Source of the DNA: Ketogulonicigenium robustum
GTDB lineage: Bacteria > Pseudomonadota > Alphaproteobacteria > Rhodobacterales > Rhodobacteraceae
NCBI RefSeq assembly: GCF_002117445.1
Contig: NZ_CP019937.1
Location: forward strand, 1,671,501 to 1,735,500
DNA: 64,000 bases
Direction of reading: 5' to 3'
Positions 34,882 through 47,589 of this stretch are shown piece after piece. The position numbers were made by a program, and so were the translations under genes. Under the pieces are notes generated by a model. That model was not told where the DNA came from, made no database searches, and saw nothing but the letters and a program-made list of their open reading frames with translations. Numbering within the stretch: the first letter of the stretch is position 1; every line of letters begins with the position of its first letter.

Positions 34882-35754
34882 TTGAACAACTTCCACGCAG
34901 CGCTGCTGCTGACCCTCGCGATGGCGGGTTTCGCCATCGAAGACGCCATGTTCAAGGTTGCAGCGGCCGATCTGCCACAGGGAACCTTGCTGACACTGGT
35001 GGGCTTTCTGGGGGCGCTGCTGCTGGCCATCGTCGCGTGGCGCAAGGGCGAGCGAGTTATTTCGCCCACCTTCTTCCACCCTATCGTCATCATTCGCAAT
35101 CTGGCCGAACTTGCCGGCACCGCTTGCATGGTGATGGCAATCACCACCGCGCCGCTGACACTGGCAACCGCGGTCGCCCAGGCGCTGCCGCTGGCGGTGA
35201 TGGTGGGCGCTGCGATTTTCCTCGGCGAACAAATCGGCTGGCGGCGCTGGATCGCCGTCTGCGTCGGCTTTGCGGGCGTCATGGTGATCTTGCGCCCCGG
35301 CACCCACGGGTTCGACATCCACGCCTTATGGGCTGTGGGGGCCGTCATCGGCCTTGCAGTGCGCGATGTATCCACGCGGTGCATCCCACCGCATATTTCC
35401 TCGTCGGCGCTGGCCACGTGGGGCTTCACATGCTCGGGCTGTGCCGGCCTGATGATAGCCGCAGCGCAAGGGCAACTGCCGATGCCCCAAGGCACACAGT
35501 GGCTGCCGATCCTGCTGGCGGTCGTCTCGGGCATCGCGGCCTATCTGGCGCTGATCATCTCCTCGCGCATCGGCGAATTGTCCGCGGTCATCCCGTTCCG
35601 CTACACGCGGCTGCTGTTTGCAATGATTCTGGCGATCCTGATTTTCCACGAACGCCCCGACATCTGGACCCTTGTCGGATCCGCTATGATCGTCGGCTCG
35701 GGGCTCTACGCCCTCTACCGCGAGCGCAAACGGATGCGCAGCATGATGGGCTAA
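34882..35754 (+). CDS. DMT-superfamily (EamA) transporter
   Basis: A 290-residue protein with about ten hydrophobic helices in two EamA repeats. The start is taken as TTG 34882, one base after the fur/mur stop, since the first helix begins at residue 5 and an internal ATG (34921) would remove most of it. Unlike the other DMT gene in the window (18.4-19.3 kb) it is linked to core genes. Substrate unknown. Confidence 0.85.
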   Translation: MNNFHAALLLTLAMAGFAIEDAMFKVAAADLPQGTLLTLVGFLGALLLAIVAWRKGERVISPTFFHPIVIIRNLAELAGTACMVMAITTAPLTLATAVAQALPLAVMVGAAIFLGEQIGWRRWIAVCVGFAGVMVILRPGTHGFDIHALWAVGAVIGLAVRDVSTRCIPPHISSSALATWGFTCSGCAGLMIAAAQGQLPMPQGTQWLPILLAVVSGIAAYLALIISSRIGELSAVIPFRYTRLLFAMILAILIFHERPDIWTLVGSAMIVGSGLYALYRERKRMRSMMG

Positions 35755-37115
<1,361 letters not shown>

Positions 37116-37116
<1 letters not shown>

Positions 37117-37544
37117 TGCGAGCCGAGGAGATCATCGCGACGCTTGGCCTCCAGCCCCACCCTGAAGGGGGCTGGTACCGCCAAACGTGGCGCAGCGACG
37201 TGACTGATGCTGATGGCCGCCCCACAGGCACCGCCATCCACTTCCTGCTGCAAGCGGGCGAGGTCAGCCACTGGCACAAGGTCGATGCAGCCGAAATATG
37301 GCTGTATCACGCTGGTGCACCGCTGACGCTGTCGATGGCCGCCGACACCAATGGCCCTGCGGTCGACCACACCCTTGGCGCCGACCTGCAAGCGGGCCAA
37401 GCGCCCCAATTGATCGTGCCGCCGCACCACTGGCAGGCCGCGCGCGCGCAGGGCGACTGGACGCTGGTCAGCTGCACCGTCAGCCCCGGCTTCAGCTTTG
37501 ACCGCTGGGAACTGGCCGCCCCCGGCTTTGACATCCCCCGCTAG
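37116..37544 (+). CDS. Cupin-5 (DUF985) family protein
   Basis: A 142-residue single-domain cupin. PHPEGGWYRQTW near the N-terminus and SHWHKVDAAEIWLYH carry the family's conserved residues, with the histidines of a probable metal site; a late PPHHWQAA strand completes the barrel. Coupled to eno by one-base overlap. Ends in a CTAG that also contains the stop of the convergent comEC gene. No reaction is established for this family. Confidence 0.88.
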
Positions 37545-39580
37545 CGGATCCAGAGGCGACGCCCCGACGTCGCCTCGACCGTATCCAGCCGCAGCCCCGC
37601 ATTGGTAATAATCCCTGCGACAGCACCGCTTGCGCGTAACACGGTTTTATCGAACACAGTGCAATCGCCCAGCGGCGGCAAATCATGCGCGGCGACAACA
37701 ATATCAGCCCCCCCACAATCCTGCGCGGCCCGCGCCGCCACGGCTGTTGTCAGGTGCAAGACGCGCTGCCCCGCGACCACAATCGTCGCCCGCCCGTCAC
37801 CCACCACCCAACCCACGCGCGCAGCTGCATCGGCCTGCGATATAATTTCGCCGTCAGACCGCAACCAGTTGGCGGCGGCATAGCCCGCCCCGCGCGGCTT
37901 TGAAAACACCCGACCCTCGGCCCCCAAAACAGCCACCGCCGCCCCGTCGCCCGCAATCAACAGCGCAGGCCGCGCGGTTAGCCCCCACAGGACCAGTGCA
38001 GCGGCAACCACCGGCAAACCCAACCACCTGCCCCACCCACGCCAGAGGATGACAAACAATCCGCCCAACGTCATCAGCGGCAATACCGCTGGCTGGGGCG
38101 TCTGCACCGCAGACACGGCAAAGGGCCAGCTGGCGATCCACGCCGCGACCCACAAAATCCACCGCGTTCCCTGCGCCGCGACCCACAGCGCTACAGGCCC
38201 CACCCCCAGCGGCCACAGCACCAGCGCCAGCACACCCGCGGGCATGACAAGAAAGCTCATCGCGGCCTCGGCCAGCATGTTTGCGGGCAGGCTGTAGTGC
38301 GATATCCGGTTGAAGCTGGCGGCCGCATAGGGCGCCGTGGCGACCCCCGCCACCAGCGACACGGCCGCTGGCAGCAGCACCCACCCCATCGCGCGCCAGC
38401 GGCGCAGGCCGGGCCAGCGGTGCTGCGTATGGCGTAGCGCATCGAACAGCACCACCAGCCCCACAACCGCCGCGAAAGACATCTGAAAGCCTGCGTTCAG
38501 CACAGCCTCGGGGCGCATGAGCAGCACCAGCGTCGCCGCGATGGCCACGGTGTTCAACGAGATGGCCCGCCGGTCGATCAACACCGCCCCCAGCGAAACC
38601 GCGACGGTGATGAAGGCGCGTTCGGTCGCAATGTCGCGCCCCGCCAAGGCCAAATAGAAAGCGGCGACCGGCAAGGCGACCGCAGCCGCGATCTTTTTCG
38701 ACGACACCCGCAGCGCCAGCGGCGGCACCAGCGCAACAGCCCCCCGCACCAACGCAAAAACGAATGCCGCCAGCAGCGCCATATGAACGCCCGAGATCGA
38801 CACCAGATGGTAAAGGCTGGTGTCGCGCATCCACTGGTTCACCTCGGGCGACAAGCCCTGCCGGTCGCCTGTCAACACCGCCGCCAAAAAGCCGCCCGCA
38901 TCCCCCGCCACATGGGCGCGAATCGCGCCGGATAAGATCATACGCACCCGCTCGATCAGCAGCGCGCCGTCTTGCGGCGGATATGCGGTGACAGCGGGGG
39001 TCTGGGTGCTACCGACGGCACCCAGACCCTCGAACCACGCATAGCGGCGAAAATCGAAGCCGTGCGGCTCGGGGGGGCCGTTGGGCGGCGTCAAACGCGC
39101 GGTCATCATCACGACCGTCCCCGGTGTCTGTTGAAAGAACCCCTGCCGCCCAGCAAGGCTAATCCGGACCTGTGCGGGCACATCCTGCGGGGCAATCCTA
39201 TCCAACACCACATTGTCCAGCGTCAGGCGCATCGCACCCGCCTGATTCGCGTCAATGTCGATGATGCGGCCCATGACAGGGCCGTAATAATCGCGCGTCA
39301 GCACCGGTGCAGCCACAAGGTGCCCCCGCACCCCCGCCAGCGCGAACCCGAGGGCCAGCAACAGCACGGCGACGCCGAACATTCGCGCTGCCCCGCGCGG
39401 CACGCACAGCGCGCCCGCCCCCAGAAGGCAGGCGGCGTAAAGCGCGACGGGCGGCTCGAACGGCAGGGCCAGCCATATGGCCATACCGGCCCCCAGCAGC
39501 ACCGGCACCCACGGCAACAGACTGCCACGTTGTTCGTCGATCACGCGCGCCAGCGCATCGCGAAAGGCCGCGCCCCGCAC
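37541..39580 (-). CDS. comEC: ComEC/Rec2 family DNA-uptake membrane protein
   Basis: A 679-residue polytopic protein: an N-terminal DUF4131-type region with a periplasmic OB-like domain (about 95-210), then the Competence domain with LTGDRQGLS and SISGVHMALLAAF, and many helices to about 540. The last ~120 residues replace the metallo-beta-lactamase-like domain; the HxHxDH metal motif is not visible, so this C-terminus looks catalytically empty. It should carry single-stranded DNA across the inner membrane. The start is GTG 39580. Confidence 0.9.
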   Translation of the reverse strand: MRGAAFRDALARVIDEQRGSLLPWVPVLLGAGMAIWLALPFEPPVALYAACLLGAGALCVPRGAARMFGVAVLLLALGFALAGVRGHLVAAPVLTRDYYGPVMGRIIDIDANQAGAMRLTLDNVVLDRIAPQDVPAQVRISLAGRQGFFQQTPGTVVMMTARLTPPNGPPEPHGFDFRRYAWFEGLGAVGSTQTPAVTAYPPQDGALLIERVRMILSGAIRAHVAGDAGGFLAAVLTGDRQGLSPEVNQWMRDTSLYHLVSISGVHMALLAAFVFALVRGAVALVPPLALRVSSKKIAAAVALPVAAFYLALAGRDIATERAFITVAVSLGAVLIDRRAISLNTVAIAATLVLLMRPEAVLNAGFQMSFAAVVGLVVLFDALRHTQHRWPGLRRWRAMGWVLLPAAVSLVAGVATAPYAAASFNRISHYSLPANMLAEAAMSFLVMPAGVLALVLWPLGVGPVALWVAAQGTRWILWVAAWIASWPFAVSAVQTPQPAVLPLMTLGGLFVILWRGWGRWLGLPVVAAALVLWGLTARPALLIAGDGAAVAVLGAEGRVFSKPRGAGYAAANWLRSDGEIISQADAAARVGWVVGDGRATIVVAGQRVLHLTTAVAARAAQDCGGADIVVAAHDLPPLGDCTVFDKTVLRASGAVAGIITNAGLRLDTVEATSGRRLWIR

Positions 39581-39692
39581 TTGTTATCGGCCCCCAAGGT
39601 GACTATGCCCAATGGTGAAAACGCTAGTCCGTTCTTGGTTAGCAAATCCTTAACGCGCCTGCTGCGCAGCGAATAAAACAAGGCTGTCCCCG

Positions 39693-41099
39693 ATGTCCGA
39701 CACCAAACCCGTCGTCACCCGCTTTGCCCCCTCGCCCACCGGATCGCTGCATATCGGCGGCGCGCGCACGGCGCTGTTCAACTGGCTGTTCGCGCGCGGG
39801 CGCGGCGGTAAATTCCTGCTGCGGATCGAGGACACCGACCGCAGCCGCTCGACCCCCGAAAACACCGCCGAAATTCTGGCGGGCCTGACGTGGTTGGGGA
39901 TCGATTGGGACGGCGAGCCGATCAGCCAGTTCGAGCGCGCCCCCCGCCATGCCGAGGTCGCGCGCGAACTGCTGGCGAGCGGCAAAGCCTACAAATGCTT
40001 TTCGACGACCGAAGAAATCGAAGCCTTCCGCGAACAGGCCCGGGCTGAGGGCAAGTCGACGCTGTTCCGCTCGCCTTGGCGCGATGTGCCTGAAAGCGAA
40101 CACCCGGACCTGCCCTTCGTCATTCGTATCAAAGCCCCGCAAGACGGCGCCCAAACCATCACCGACCAAGTTCAGGGCGAAGTGACCATCGGCAATGACC
40201 AGATGGACGATATGGTCATGCTGCGCTCGGACGGCACTCCGGTCTATATGCTGGCCGTGGTGGTCGATGATCATGATATGGGCGTCACGCATGTCATCCG
40301 CGGCGACGACCACCTGACCAACGCGTTCCGTCAAAAGATGATCTACGACGCGATGGGCTGGGATTTTCCCGTCATGGCGCACATTCCGCTGATTTTCGGG
40401 CCCGACGGGAAAAAGCTGTCGAAACGGCACGGCGCGACGGCCGCCGCCGAATACCAAGCCATGGGCTACCCCGCCGCCGGCATGCGCAACTACCTGACCC
40501 GCTTGGGTTGGAGCCATGGCGATGCCGAATTCTTTACCGATGCCGAGGCGCGCGCTTGGTTCGATCTGGAAGGCATCGGCAAATCACCCGCCCGTTTCGA
40601 CACCAAAAAGCTGGAACACCTGTGCGGTATGCATATCGCCCGCAGCGATGACGCCGATCTGGTCGCCCAAATCAAGGGATATTTGGCCAAAATCGGCGCC
40701 GCGCCCCTGACAGATGCGCAAGCCGACGGGCTGCTGCGCGCGATGTATACCCTGAAGGAACGCGCCAAAACCTTCCCCGAATTGCTGGAAAAGGCTCATT
40801 TCGTCCTGACCCAACGCCCTATCGTCCCCGACGAGAAAGCGGCGGCGGCCCTCGATACTGTATCCCGTGGCATACTGAACGAATTGACGCAGCTGTTGCC
40901 GGATGTTAGCTGGGAACGCGACACGCTTGAAACGCTGGTCGCCGAGGTTGCCGAAAAGCATGGAACCAAGCTGGGCAAGATTGCAGCCCCCTTGCGAACA
41001 GCGCTTGCCGGGCGCAGCGTAAGCCCAAGCGTATTCGACATGATGCTGATTCTGGGCCGCACGGAATCGACCGCGCGCCTGGCCGAGGCCTCGTCCTAA
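39693..41099 (+). CDS. gltX: Glutamyl-tRNA synthetase
   Basis: A 468-residue class I synthetase. The HIGH motif is in [18 protein letters not shown] (H20), the KMSKS equivalent is KLSKR (about 241-245), and the anticodon-binding helices follow. Alphaproteobacteria often have two GltX forms; which this is cannot be settled here. Divergent from comEC and upstream of gltA. Confidence 0.96.
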   Translation: MSDTKPVVTRFAPSPTGSLHIGGARTALFNWLFARGRGGKFLLRIEDTDRSRSTPENTAEILAGLTWLGIDWDGEPISQFERAPRHAEVARELLASGKAYKCFSTTEEIEAFREQARAEGKSTLFRSPWRDVPESEHPDLPFVIRIKAPQDGAQTITDQVQGEVTIGNDQMDDMVMLRSDGTPVYMLAVVVDDHDMGVTHVIRGDDHLTNAFRQKMIYDAMGWDFPVMAHIPLIFGPDGKKLSKRHGATAAAEYQAMGYPAAGMRNYLTRLGWSHGDAEFFTDAEARAWFDLEGIGKSPARFDTKKLEHLCGMHIARSDDADLVAQIKGYLAKIGAAPLTDAQADGLLRAMYTLKERAKTFPELLEKAHFVLTQRPIVPDEKAAAALDTVSRGILNELTQLLPDVSWERDTLETLVAEVAEKHGTKLGKIAAPLRTALAGRSVSPSVFDMMLILGRTESTARLAEASS

Positions 41100-41191
41100 A
41101 CAGGGGTTACTTTGCTTTGTGGCAGGGTAATCCAGCCACAGCTGCAGCAGGGCATTTCGCCCTGTCTGCAGTCCCAGCAAGGGGAACCCGA

Positions 41192-42484
41192 ATGGCCGAC
41201 AACAAGACTGCCAAGCTGACGATCGACGATCAAAGCTTCGATTTGCCAATCCTGCACCCGACCAGCGGGCCGGACGTGATCGACATTCGAAAGCTGTACG
41301 GCCAGGCGGGCGTTTTCACCTACGACCCGGGTTTTACATCAACCGCGGCCTGCGATTCCGCCATTACCTTCATTGACGGTGACAACGGCGTTCTGACCCA
41401 CCGCGGCTACCCGATCGAACAACTGGCGACCGAATCCCACTTCCTCGAGGTGGCTTACCTGCTGCTTTATGGCGAATTGCCGACCCCCAAACAGCAACAA
41501 GATTTCGAGACCATGGTGACGCGTCACACCATGATCCACGAACAGATGCAGTATTTCTTCCGTGGCTTCCGCCGTGACGCCCACCCGATGGCCACGATGG
41601 TCGGTGTGGTTGGGGCGCTATCGGCGTTCTACCACGATTCGACCGACATCAACGACGCGCACCACCGCGAAGTCGCCTCGATACGGCTGATCGCCAAGAT
41701 GCCGACAATCGCCGCGATGGCCTACAAATATTCGATCGGCCAGCCCTTCGTTTACCCGCGCAACGACTTGGATTATGCGGCGAACTTCCTGCACATGTGC
41801 TTCGCCGTCCCGGCCGAGCCCTATCAGGTAAACCCCGTCATCGCCCGCGCGATGGACCGCATCTTCACGCTGCATGCCGACCACGAACAAAACGCCTCGA
41901 CCTCGACAGTGCGCCTTGCCTCCAGCTCGGGGGCGAACCCGTTTGCCTGTATCGCGGCGGGTATCGCATGTCTGTGGGGCCCCGCACACGGCGGCGCAAA
42001 CCAAGCCTGCCTTGAAATGCTGCGCGAGATCAGCACCGTCGACCGCATTCCCGAATACATCGCCAAGGCGAAAGACAAGAACGACCCCTTCCGCCTGATG
42101 GGCTTCGGCCACCGCGTCTACAAGAACTTCGATCCCCGCGCGAAGATCATGAAGGAAACCGCGGACGAGGTTCTGGCCCTGCTGGGGGTCGAGAACAACC
42201 CGACCTTGCAAGTGGCCAAGGAACTGGAAGCCATCGCCCTGCAAGACCCCTACTTCATCGAAAAGAAGCTCTACCCCAACGTCGACTTCTATTCGGGCAT
42301 CATCCTCGAGGCGATCGGCTTCCCGACATCGATGTTCACGCCGATCTTTGCGCTGGCGCGCACCGTCGGCTGGATTTCGCAGTGGAAGGAACAGCTGGCC
42401 GACCCGCAATTGAAAATTGGTCGTCCGCGCCAGCTGTACATGGGCGACGATGTCCGCAAGTTCGTCCCGATCAACGACCGCTAA
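41192..42484 (+). CDS. gltA: Type II citrate synthase
   Basis: 430 residues, the hexameric gram-negative type. It condenses acetyl-CoA and oxaloacetate. [13 protein letters not shown] carries the active-site His and Arg, and an earlier [10 protein letters not shown] segment carries another catalytic His; the catalytic Asp is in the PNVDFYSG segment. ATG 41192 follows AAGGGGA by 7 bases. A strong terminator follows. Confidence 0.98.
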   Translation: MADNKTAKLTIDDQSFDLPILHPTSGPDVIDIRKLYGQAGVFTYDPGFTSTAACDSAITFIDGDNGVLTHRGYPIEQLATESHFLEVAYLLLYGELPTPKQQQDFETMVTRHTMIHEQMQYFFRGFRRDAHPMATMVGVVGALSAFYHDSTDINDAHHREVASIRLIAKMPTIAAMAYKYSIGQPFVYPRNDLDYAANFLHMCFAVPAEPYQVNPVIARAMDRIFTLHADHEQNASTSTVRLASSSGANPFACIAAGIACLWGPAHGGANQACLEMLREISTVDRIPEYIAKAKDKNDPFRLMGFGHRVYKNFDPRAKIMKETADEVLALLGVENNPTLQVAKELEAIALQDPYFIEKKLYPNVDFYSGIILEAIGFPTSMFTPIFALARTVGWISQWKEQLADPQLKIGRPRQLYMGDDVRKFVPINDR

Positions 42485-42490
42485 AACAAA

Positions 42491-42516
42491 AAGGGCGCCG
42501 CGAGGCGCCCTTTTTT
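42491..42516. terminator. Rho-independent terminator after gltA
   Basis: Stem GGGCGCC / GGCGCCC with a GCGA loop, flanked by A-run and T-run, so it can serve both gltA and the convergent ccmH gene. Confidence 0.92.
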
Positions 42517-42527
42517 AACAGGATCGG

Positions 42528-42980
42528 CTACTTCAGCAGCTCGTCCAAACGCTTCTTCTCGTCCTCGGTCAACGGCGGTGCTGCCTCGGCACGCGCGCGG
42601 CGACGAATGGCGATGACAGCAACCCCCAGCGCCATCAGGAACATCGCGGGCGCTGCGCCCCACAGCACGTTGTTCATGCCCCCCATGCGCGGGCGCAGCA
42701 GCACATACTCGCCATAGCGTGCGACGATGTGGTCAATCGCCTCGGCATCGGTGTCACCGGCAACCAACCGCTCGCGCACTAGCAGGCGCAGATCGCGGGC
42801 AAGTTGCGCGTTGGAATCGTCGATATTCTCGTTCTGGCACACAAGGCAGCGCAAACCCGCGCTGATGTGGCGGGCCCGCGCCTCTAGCCCGGGGTCGGAC
42901 AGCACCTCGTCCGGCTGGACGGCCCAGACGGGGCTTGCCACAGCGAGACACAAAGACAGGGCAAGAACGATGCGCTTCAT
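42528..42980 (-). CDS. ccmH: Cytochrome c maturation protein CcmH (CycL)
   Basis: A 150-residue periplasm-facing thiol protein that reduces apocytochrome c for haem ligation. It has a signal peptide (residues 1-20), the LRCLVCQ motif (C45, C48), and one C-terminal membrane helix (about 102-120). ATG 42980 overlaps the ccmF stop by ATGA. The TPR-type CcmI part is not fused. Confidence 0.95.
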   Translation of the reverse strand: MKRIVLALSLCLAVASPVWAVQPDEVLSDPGLEARARHISAGLRCLVCQNENIDDSNAQLARDLRLLVRERLVAGDTDAEAIDHIVARYGEYVLLRPRMGGMNNVLWGAAPAMFLMALGVAVIAIRRRARAEAAPPLTEDEKKRLDELLK

Positions 42981-44950
42981 TCCGCAGGTACCCCGCGCGG
43001 GCGAGCCTGCTTGGCCGCACCAGCGGCAACACGCAGGCGGCGGTCCGACAGCGAAATGCCGCCCCCGACAGCCATCAGCATCGCGCCCAGCCACAGCCAG
43101 TTCACGAAGGGCTTGATGTAGGTGCGCATGGCATGGCCACCATCAGCCTGCGGATCGCCCAGCACCACATAGACATCGCGCAGCAGGTTGCTGCTGATGC
43201 CAGCTTCGGTCGTGGGCATACCCGCAAATACATAGAAGCGCTTTTCGGGGTGCAAGGTGGTCACGGGGCGGCCGTCTTGGCTAACCTCGATATCCGCCAT
43301 GCGAGTGATGTAGTTCGGGCCATCCAGATCATGCACGCCGGTCATGACGAAGGTGTAGTCACCGACGTTATAACTCTCGCCTACTTGAACGACACGGATG
43401 TCCTCTTTCAACAGCGAGAGGCTGAGGGCAATACCCAAAATAGTGACGCCGAATCCGATATGCGCAAAGGCTTTGCCCCAATCGGCGCGCGGCAGCCGCG
43501 TCAAGCGCTGCAAGCGCCCGCCAATCGTGCCACGCCCGGTACGGGCCCATGTGTCCAGCACCGTCGCCGCGACAACCCACGTGCCGATCAGAACGCCGAC
43601 CGGCCCCAGCATCGAATGGCCACCCGTGACAACCCACGTCAGGGCCATCAGCGCAAAGGCCAACACAGCCGCGCCCCACAACTGCTGCAAGGCTTTGCTC
43701 AGCGTGCCACGCTTCCACGCCAGCACGGACCCGATGGGCAAAATCACCGAAAGGGCAATCATGAAAGGGGTAAAGGCGGCGTTGAAGAACGGCGGGCCGA
43801 CCGACACCGTGCGACCGGCGATTTCGGTGATCAGCGGCCAGATCGTGCCTATCAGCACCACAAACGCGGCAACGGCCAACAGCACGTTGTTCATCACCAG
43901 CGCGGATTCGCGGCTGACCAAGCTAAAGATGCCCTTCGCCTCCATCGCACTGGCGCGGGCGGCATACAGCGTCAAGCCGCCGCCAAGGAAGAAGCCCAAG
44001 ATCAGCAAGATCACCGTGCCGCGCGCCGGATCGGACGCAAAGGCGTGGACAGATGTCAGCGTGCCCGAGCGCACGATAAACGTGCCCAGCAACGAGAAGC
44101 CAAAGGCCAAGATTGCCAGCAGGATCGTCCAGCTCTTCAGCGCCTCGCGCTTTTCAACCACGATGGCCGAATGCAGCAGCGCCGCGCCGATCAGCCACGG
44201 CATGAAGGAAGCATTTTCGACCGGGTCCCAGAACCAGAAGCCGCCCCAGCCCAATTCGTAATAGGCCCACCAGCTGCCCAGCGCGATACCGACGGTCAGG
44301 AACGACCAAGCGGCCAGCGTCCACGGGCGCACCCAGCGGCCCCATGCGGCATCAACCTTCCCCTCGATAAGCGCTGCAATTGCAAAAGAAAACGCGATCG
44401 AAAAGCCGACATAGCCCAAGTACAGAAACGGCGGGTGGAACGCTAGGCCGGGGTCTTGCAGCAGCGGGTTCAAATCCTGCCCGTTCAGCGGCGCAATAGG
44501 CATCCGTTCAAACGGGTTCGACGTGAACAAGGTAAAGCCGTAAAACGCGACAGAGATCGAAGCCTGTACAGCCAAAACGCGCGCCTTCAGGCGTTCGGGC
44601 AGATATTGGCCAAACCACGCGACCGCCGCGCCGAAAATGGCCAAGATCAGCAACCACAGCAGCATCGAGCCCTCGTGGTTGCCCCACACGCCCGATATTT
44701 TGTAGATCAGCGGCTTGTCGGTGTGCGAGTTCATCACCACCAGCTTGACCGAGAAATCGGATGTCACGAACGCCCACGTCAGCGCAGCAAAGGCAAATGC
44801 CGTCAGCAGCACCTGCGCGGTCGCGGCAGGCGTTGCAAAGCGCATCCAGCCTTGCCAGCCTTTTTGCGCGCCAATCATCGGTACGATCATCTGCAAAACC
44901 GCCACGGCGAAGGCGAGTATCAGGGCAAATTGTCCCAGTTCGACTGTCAT
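42977..44950 (-). CDS. ccmF: Cytochrome c maturation haem lyase subunit CcmF
   Basis: A 657-residue protein with about 13-15 membrane helices. The tryptophan-rich haem-handling loop WGGFWFWDPVEN marks the WWD domain. It joins haem from CcmE to apocytochrome c with CcmH, whose gene it overlaps. Confidence 0.97.
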   Translation of the reverse strand: MTVELGQFALILAFAVAVLQMIVPMIGAQKGWQGWMRFATPAATAQVLLTAFAFAALTWAFVTSDFSVKLVVMNSHTDKPLIYKISGVWGNHEGSMLLWLLILAIFGAAVAWFGQYLPERLKARVLAVQASISVAFYGFTLFTSNPFERMPIAPLNGQDLNPLLQDPGLAFHPPFLYLGYVGFSIAFSFAIAALIEGKVDAAWGRWVRPWTLAAWSFLTVGIALGSWWAYYELGWGGFWFWDPVENASFMPWLIGAALLHSAIVVEKREALKSWTILLAILAFGFSLLGTFIVRSGTLTSVHAFASDPARGTVILLILGFFLGGGLTLYAARASAMEAKGIFSLVSRESALVMNNVLLAVAAFVVLIGTIWPLITEIAGRTVSVGPPFFNAAFTPFMIALSVILPIGSVLAWKRGTLSKALQQLWGAAVLAFALMALTWVVTGGHSMLGPVGVLIGTWVVAATVLDTWARTGRGTIGGRLQRLTRLPRADWGKAFAHIGFGVTILGIALSLSLLKEDIRVVQVGESYNVGDYTFVMTGVHDLDGPNYITRMADIEVSQDGRPVTTLHPEKRFYVFAGMPTTEAGISSNLLRDVYVVLGDPQADGGHAMRTYIKPFVNWLWLGAMLMAVGGGISLSDRRLRVAAGAAKQARPRGVPAE

Positions 44951-44977
44951 TGGATGTCCCCTACTGCCGCGGCTGCG

Positions 44978-45433
44978 TCAGCTTTCATTGGCGTCGTGAT
45001 AGACACCTTGTTCTTTCAGCGCGTCCACGACTTCCTTGGGCATATAGCTTTCATCGTGTTTCGCCAAAATCTCGATCGCCTCGAAGCGCCCGTTGATATA
45101 GCGCCCTTGGGCGACCACGCCCTCGCCCTCGCCGAACAGATCGGGCAAGATGCCGGTATAGGCCACAGGCACCGCGGCGCCGCCATCGGTCACGCTAAAT
45201 GTAATCGACGTGCCTTGTCCGCGCACTAGCGACCCTTCCTCGACCAGACCGCCGATACGGAACAGTTCATTCTCGGACGGGGGCTCGGCCAAAACCTGCG
45301 TGGGCGAGCGAAAGAAACTAATCCCGTCGCGCATGGCATAGCCGATCAAGCCCGTCGACAGCGCCAACGCGATTACCGCTACTGCGATAATCTGAATCCG
45401 GCGCTGCTTTTTCAGTCCTCTCATGCCAGCCAT
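44978..45433 (-). CDS. ccmE: Haem chaperone CcmE
   Basis: A 151-residue membrane-anchored OB-fold protein. One N-terminal helix (about 13-32) and the haem-binding LAKHDESYMP motif, with covalent His126 and Tyr130. AAGGG lies 7 bases before the ATG. Located 16 bases downstream of argC, as in many related genomes. Confidence 0.96.
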   Translation of the reverse strand: MAGMRGLKKQRRIQIIAVAVIALALSTGLIGYAMRDGISFFRSPTQVLAEPPSENELFRIGGLVEEGSLVRGQGTSITFSVTDGGAAVPVAYTGILPDLFGEGEGVVAQGRYINGRFEAIEILAKHDESYMPKEVVDALKEQGVYHDANES

Positions 45434-45449
45434 GACACAACCCTTTCGA

Positions 45450-46478
45450 TTACGGAAAAATCGGGGCCAGCATCAGGCCCGTCGTCTCGTCCAGCCCCAA
45501 CATCAGGTTGGCGTTTTGCACAGCCTGCCCCGAGGAGCCCTTGTTCAAGTTATCCAGCGTCGACACCACCAACACCCGTCCCGAGATACGGTCGGCGGTG
45601 ACGCCGATGTGGCAGAAGTTCGACCCTTGCACATGCGACATCGCGGGCAGTTGGCCAAAGGGCAGCACCACGACGAACGGCTCGTCCGCATAGCGCTGCG
45701 CCAGCGCGTCATAAACGGCCTGCGCATCGCCCTTCAGATAGATCGTCGCCAAGATACCGCGATTAACGGGCACCAGATGCGGAGTGAAAACGATCCGCAC
45801 AGGGCGACCGGCAATGGCCGAAAACTCTTGATCGAATTCCGACAGATGGCGGTGCTTGCCGCCTTGCGAATAACCGGCGACATCTTCCGAGCGTTCGGCA
45901 AACAGCATGTTTTCTTTCAGACTGCGGCCCGCACCCGAAACGCCGTTCTTCAAATCGCAGATGATCTCGTCCAGATCGATGACGCCAGCCTCGATCAGCG
46001 GGCGCAGCGCGAATTGCACGGTCGCGGCATTACAGCCCGTGCCGGCCACCAAACGCGCAGATTTGATGTCGTCGCGGTAAAATTCGGTCAGGCCGTAGAC
46101 GGCCTCTTTCTGCAAATCTAGCGCCACGTGGGGGGCGCCGTACCATTTCTCATACTCAGCCGGATCGCGCAGACGGAAATCGGCCCCCAGATCGACGATC
46201 TTCAGATGCGTTGGCAGCTGCGCAACCAGCGCTTGGCTAAGGCCGTGCGGCAGCGCGCAGAACACCAGATCGATACCGGAAAAATCGATTTCGCCCGTTT
46301 GCACCAGTTGCGGCAGATCCAAGTGGCGCAGATGCGGGAACACGTCCCCCATCGCCATACCTGCCTTGCGGTCAGCCGACAGCGCCACAATACGCAGTTC
46401 GGGATGGGTGGCGATAATACGCACCAATTCGGCACCGGTATACCCGGATGCCCCCAAAATCGCGACGTTGAACGGCAT
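45450..46478 (-). CDS. argC: N-acetyl-gamma-glutamyl-phosphate reductase
   Basis: 342 residues; the third step of arginine synthesis, NADPH-dependent. Rossmann motif [12 protein letters not shown] at the N-terminus and catalytic Cys149 in [10 protein letters not shown]. It heads a probable argC-ccmE-ccmF-ccmH transcription unit. Confidence 0.97.
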   Translation of the reverse strand: MPFNVAILGASGYTGAELVRIIATHPELRIVALSADRKAGMAMGDVFPHLRHLDLPQLVQTGEIDFSGIDLVFCALPHGLSQALVAQLPTHLKIVDLGADFRLRDPAEYEKWYGAPHVALDLQKEAVYGLTEFYRDDIKSARLVAGTGCNAATVQFALRPLIEAGVIDLDEIICDLKNGVSGAGRSLKENMLFAERSEDVAGYSQGGKHRHLSEFDQEFSAIAGRPVRIVFTPHLVPVNRGILATIYLKGDAQAVYDALAQRYADEPFVVVLPFGQLPAMSHVQGSNFCHIGVTADRISGRVLVVSTLDNLNKGSSGQAVQNANLMLGLDETTGLMLAPIFP

Positions 46479-46571
46479 GGCTTCCCCTTTGTTAGGCTGT
46501 GGCGGGCAGTTCTGCCCCCTGCATTACGTCAGCATGGTGCCCCCCGCAACCGCAGCGGGGCCACATTACCG

Positions 46572-47384
46572 TCAGGCTTTCTGAAAGTTGATCGGGCGAT
46601 GCAAAAACTGAATCGCATGTGTCGACACCCGCGCTGGGTCGCCGGTGGTCAAAAATTTACTCTCTGTGCCGGGGCCAACCATTTCGGGATGGCGCGCCAG
46701 ATAATCGGCCAGCGATTCGGCAACCAGCTTGGCCTGCGAGAACACCTCGACCCCCTCGCCCAGCGCGTCACGGAAGATATCCTCCATCAGCGGGTAATGG
46801 GTGCAGCCCAAAATGGCGGCATCGGGGCGCGGCATCTTGCGCTTCAGCGCCTCGACATGGCTGCGCACCAGCGCTTCGGCCAAGATCAGGTCACCCTCTT
46901 CAATCGCATCGACAACCCCGCCGCAGGCCTGCCCCTCGACATCGACGCCAATGGCGCGAAACGCCAATTCACGCTGGAACGCGCGACTTGCAACTGTTGC
47001 CGGCGTGGCAAACAGCGCGACGTGCTTTACGGCGACCTCGTGCGGGGGGGAATTGTCGCCCCACTGCCGCTCGGTCAGCGCCTCGATCAGGGGCACAAAC
47101 ACACCCAAAACCCGTTTACCCTCGGGGACCCAGTTTTCCTGCATCCGCTTCAGCGCCGCAGCCGAGGCGGTGTTGCAAGCCAAAATCACCAGATCGCAGC
47201 CTTGGTCGAACAGCTTTTGCGTGGCGGCGACGGTTAGGTTGTAGATGTCGTCCGATGTCCGCACGCCATAGGGCGCGTGGGCATTGTCGCCAAAATACAC
47301 CAAGGGCAGGTCGGGCAATCGCTGCGAAATCGCATTAAGAACCGTCAAACCACCCAAGCCGCTGTCAAATACGCCAACCGCCAT
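46572..47384 (-). CDS. murI: Glutamate racemase
   Basis: 270 residues; makes D-glutamate for peptidoglycan. VFDSGLGG at the start (D7, S8), LACNTASA with Cys70 and GCTHYPL with Cys194 are the two-base catalytic pair. ATG 47384 is chosen for the GGAGGG 7 bases upstream; longer in-frame versions lack it. Confidence 0.96.
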   Translation of the reverse strand: MAVGVFDSGLGGLTVLNAISQRLPDLPLVYFGDNAHAPYGVRTSDDIYNLTVAATQKLFDQGCDLVILACNTASAAALKRMQENWVPEGKRVLGVFVPLIEALTERQWGDNSPPHEVAVKHVALFATPATVASRAFQRELAFRAIGVDVEGQACGGVVDAIEEGDLILAEALVRSHVEALKRKMPRPDAAILGCTHYPLMEDIFRDALGEGVEVFSQAKLVAESLADYLARHPEMVGPGTESKFLTTGDPARVSTHAIQFLHRPINFQKA

Positions 47385-47589
47385 TGCTGCGCCCTCCATA
47401 GGCCAAACAGGGCCACATCTGCGCCCCGCAGCGCGGCCTTTTCGCACCACATATGCGCCTTGTGGCGGAAAATCCATCACCCCGCGCGCAACGCCTATCA
47501 TGAATTCGCTGCCTTGACGTGGAAATCATGTTTTTTTCAGTGATTTCGACTATATATGCGTATCAAGAGGGAAAAGACGGGGGGAGGCG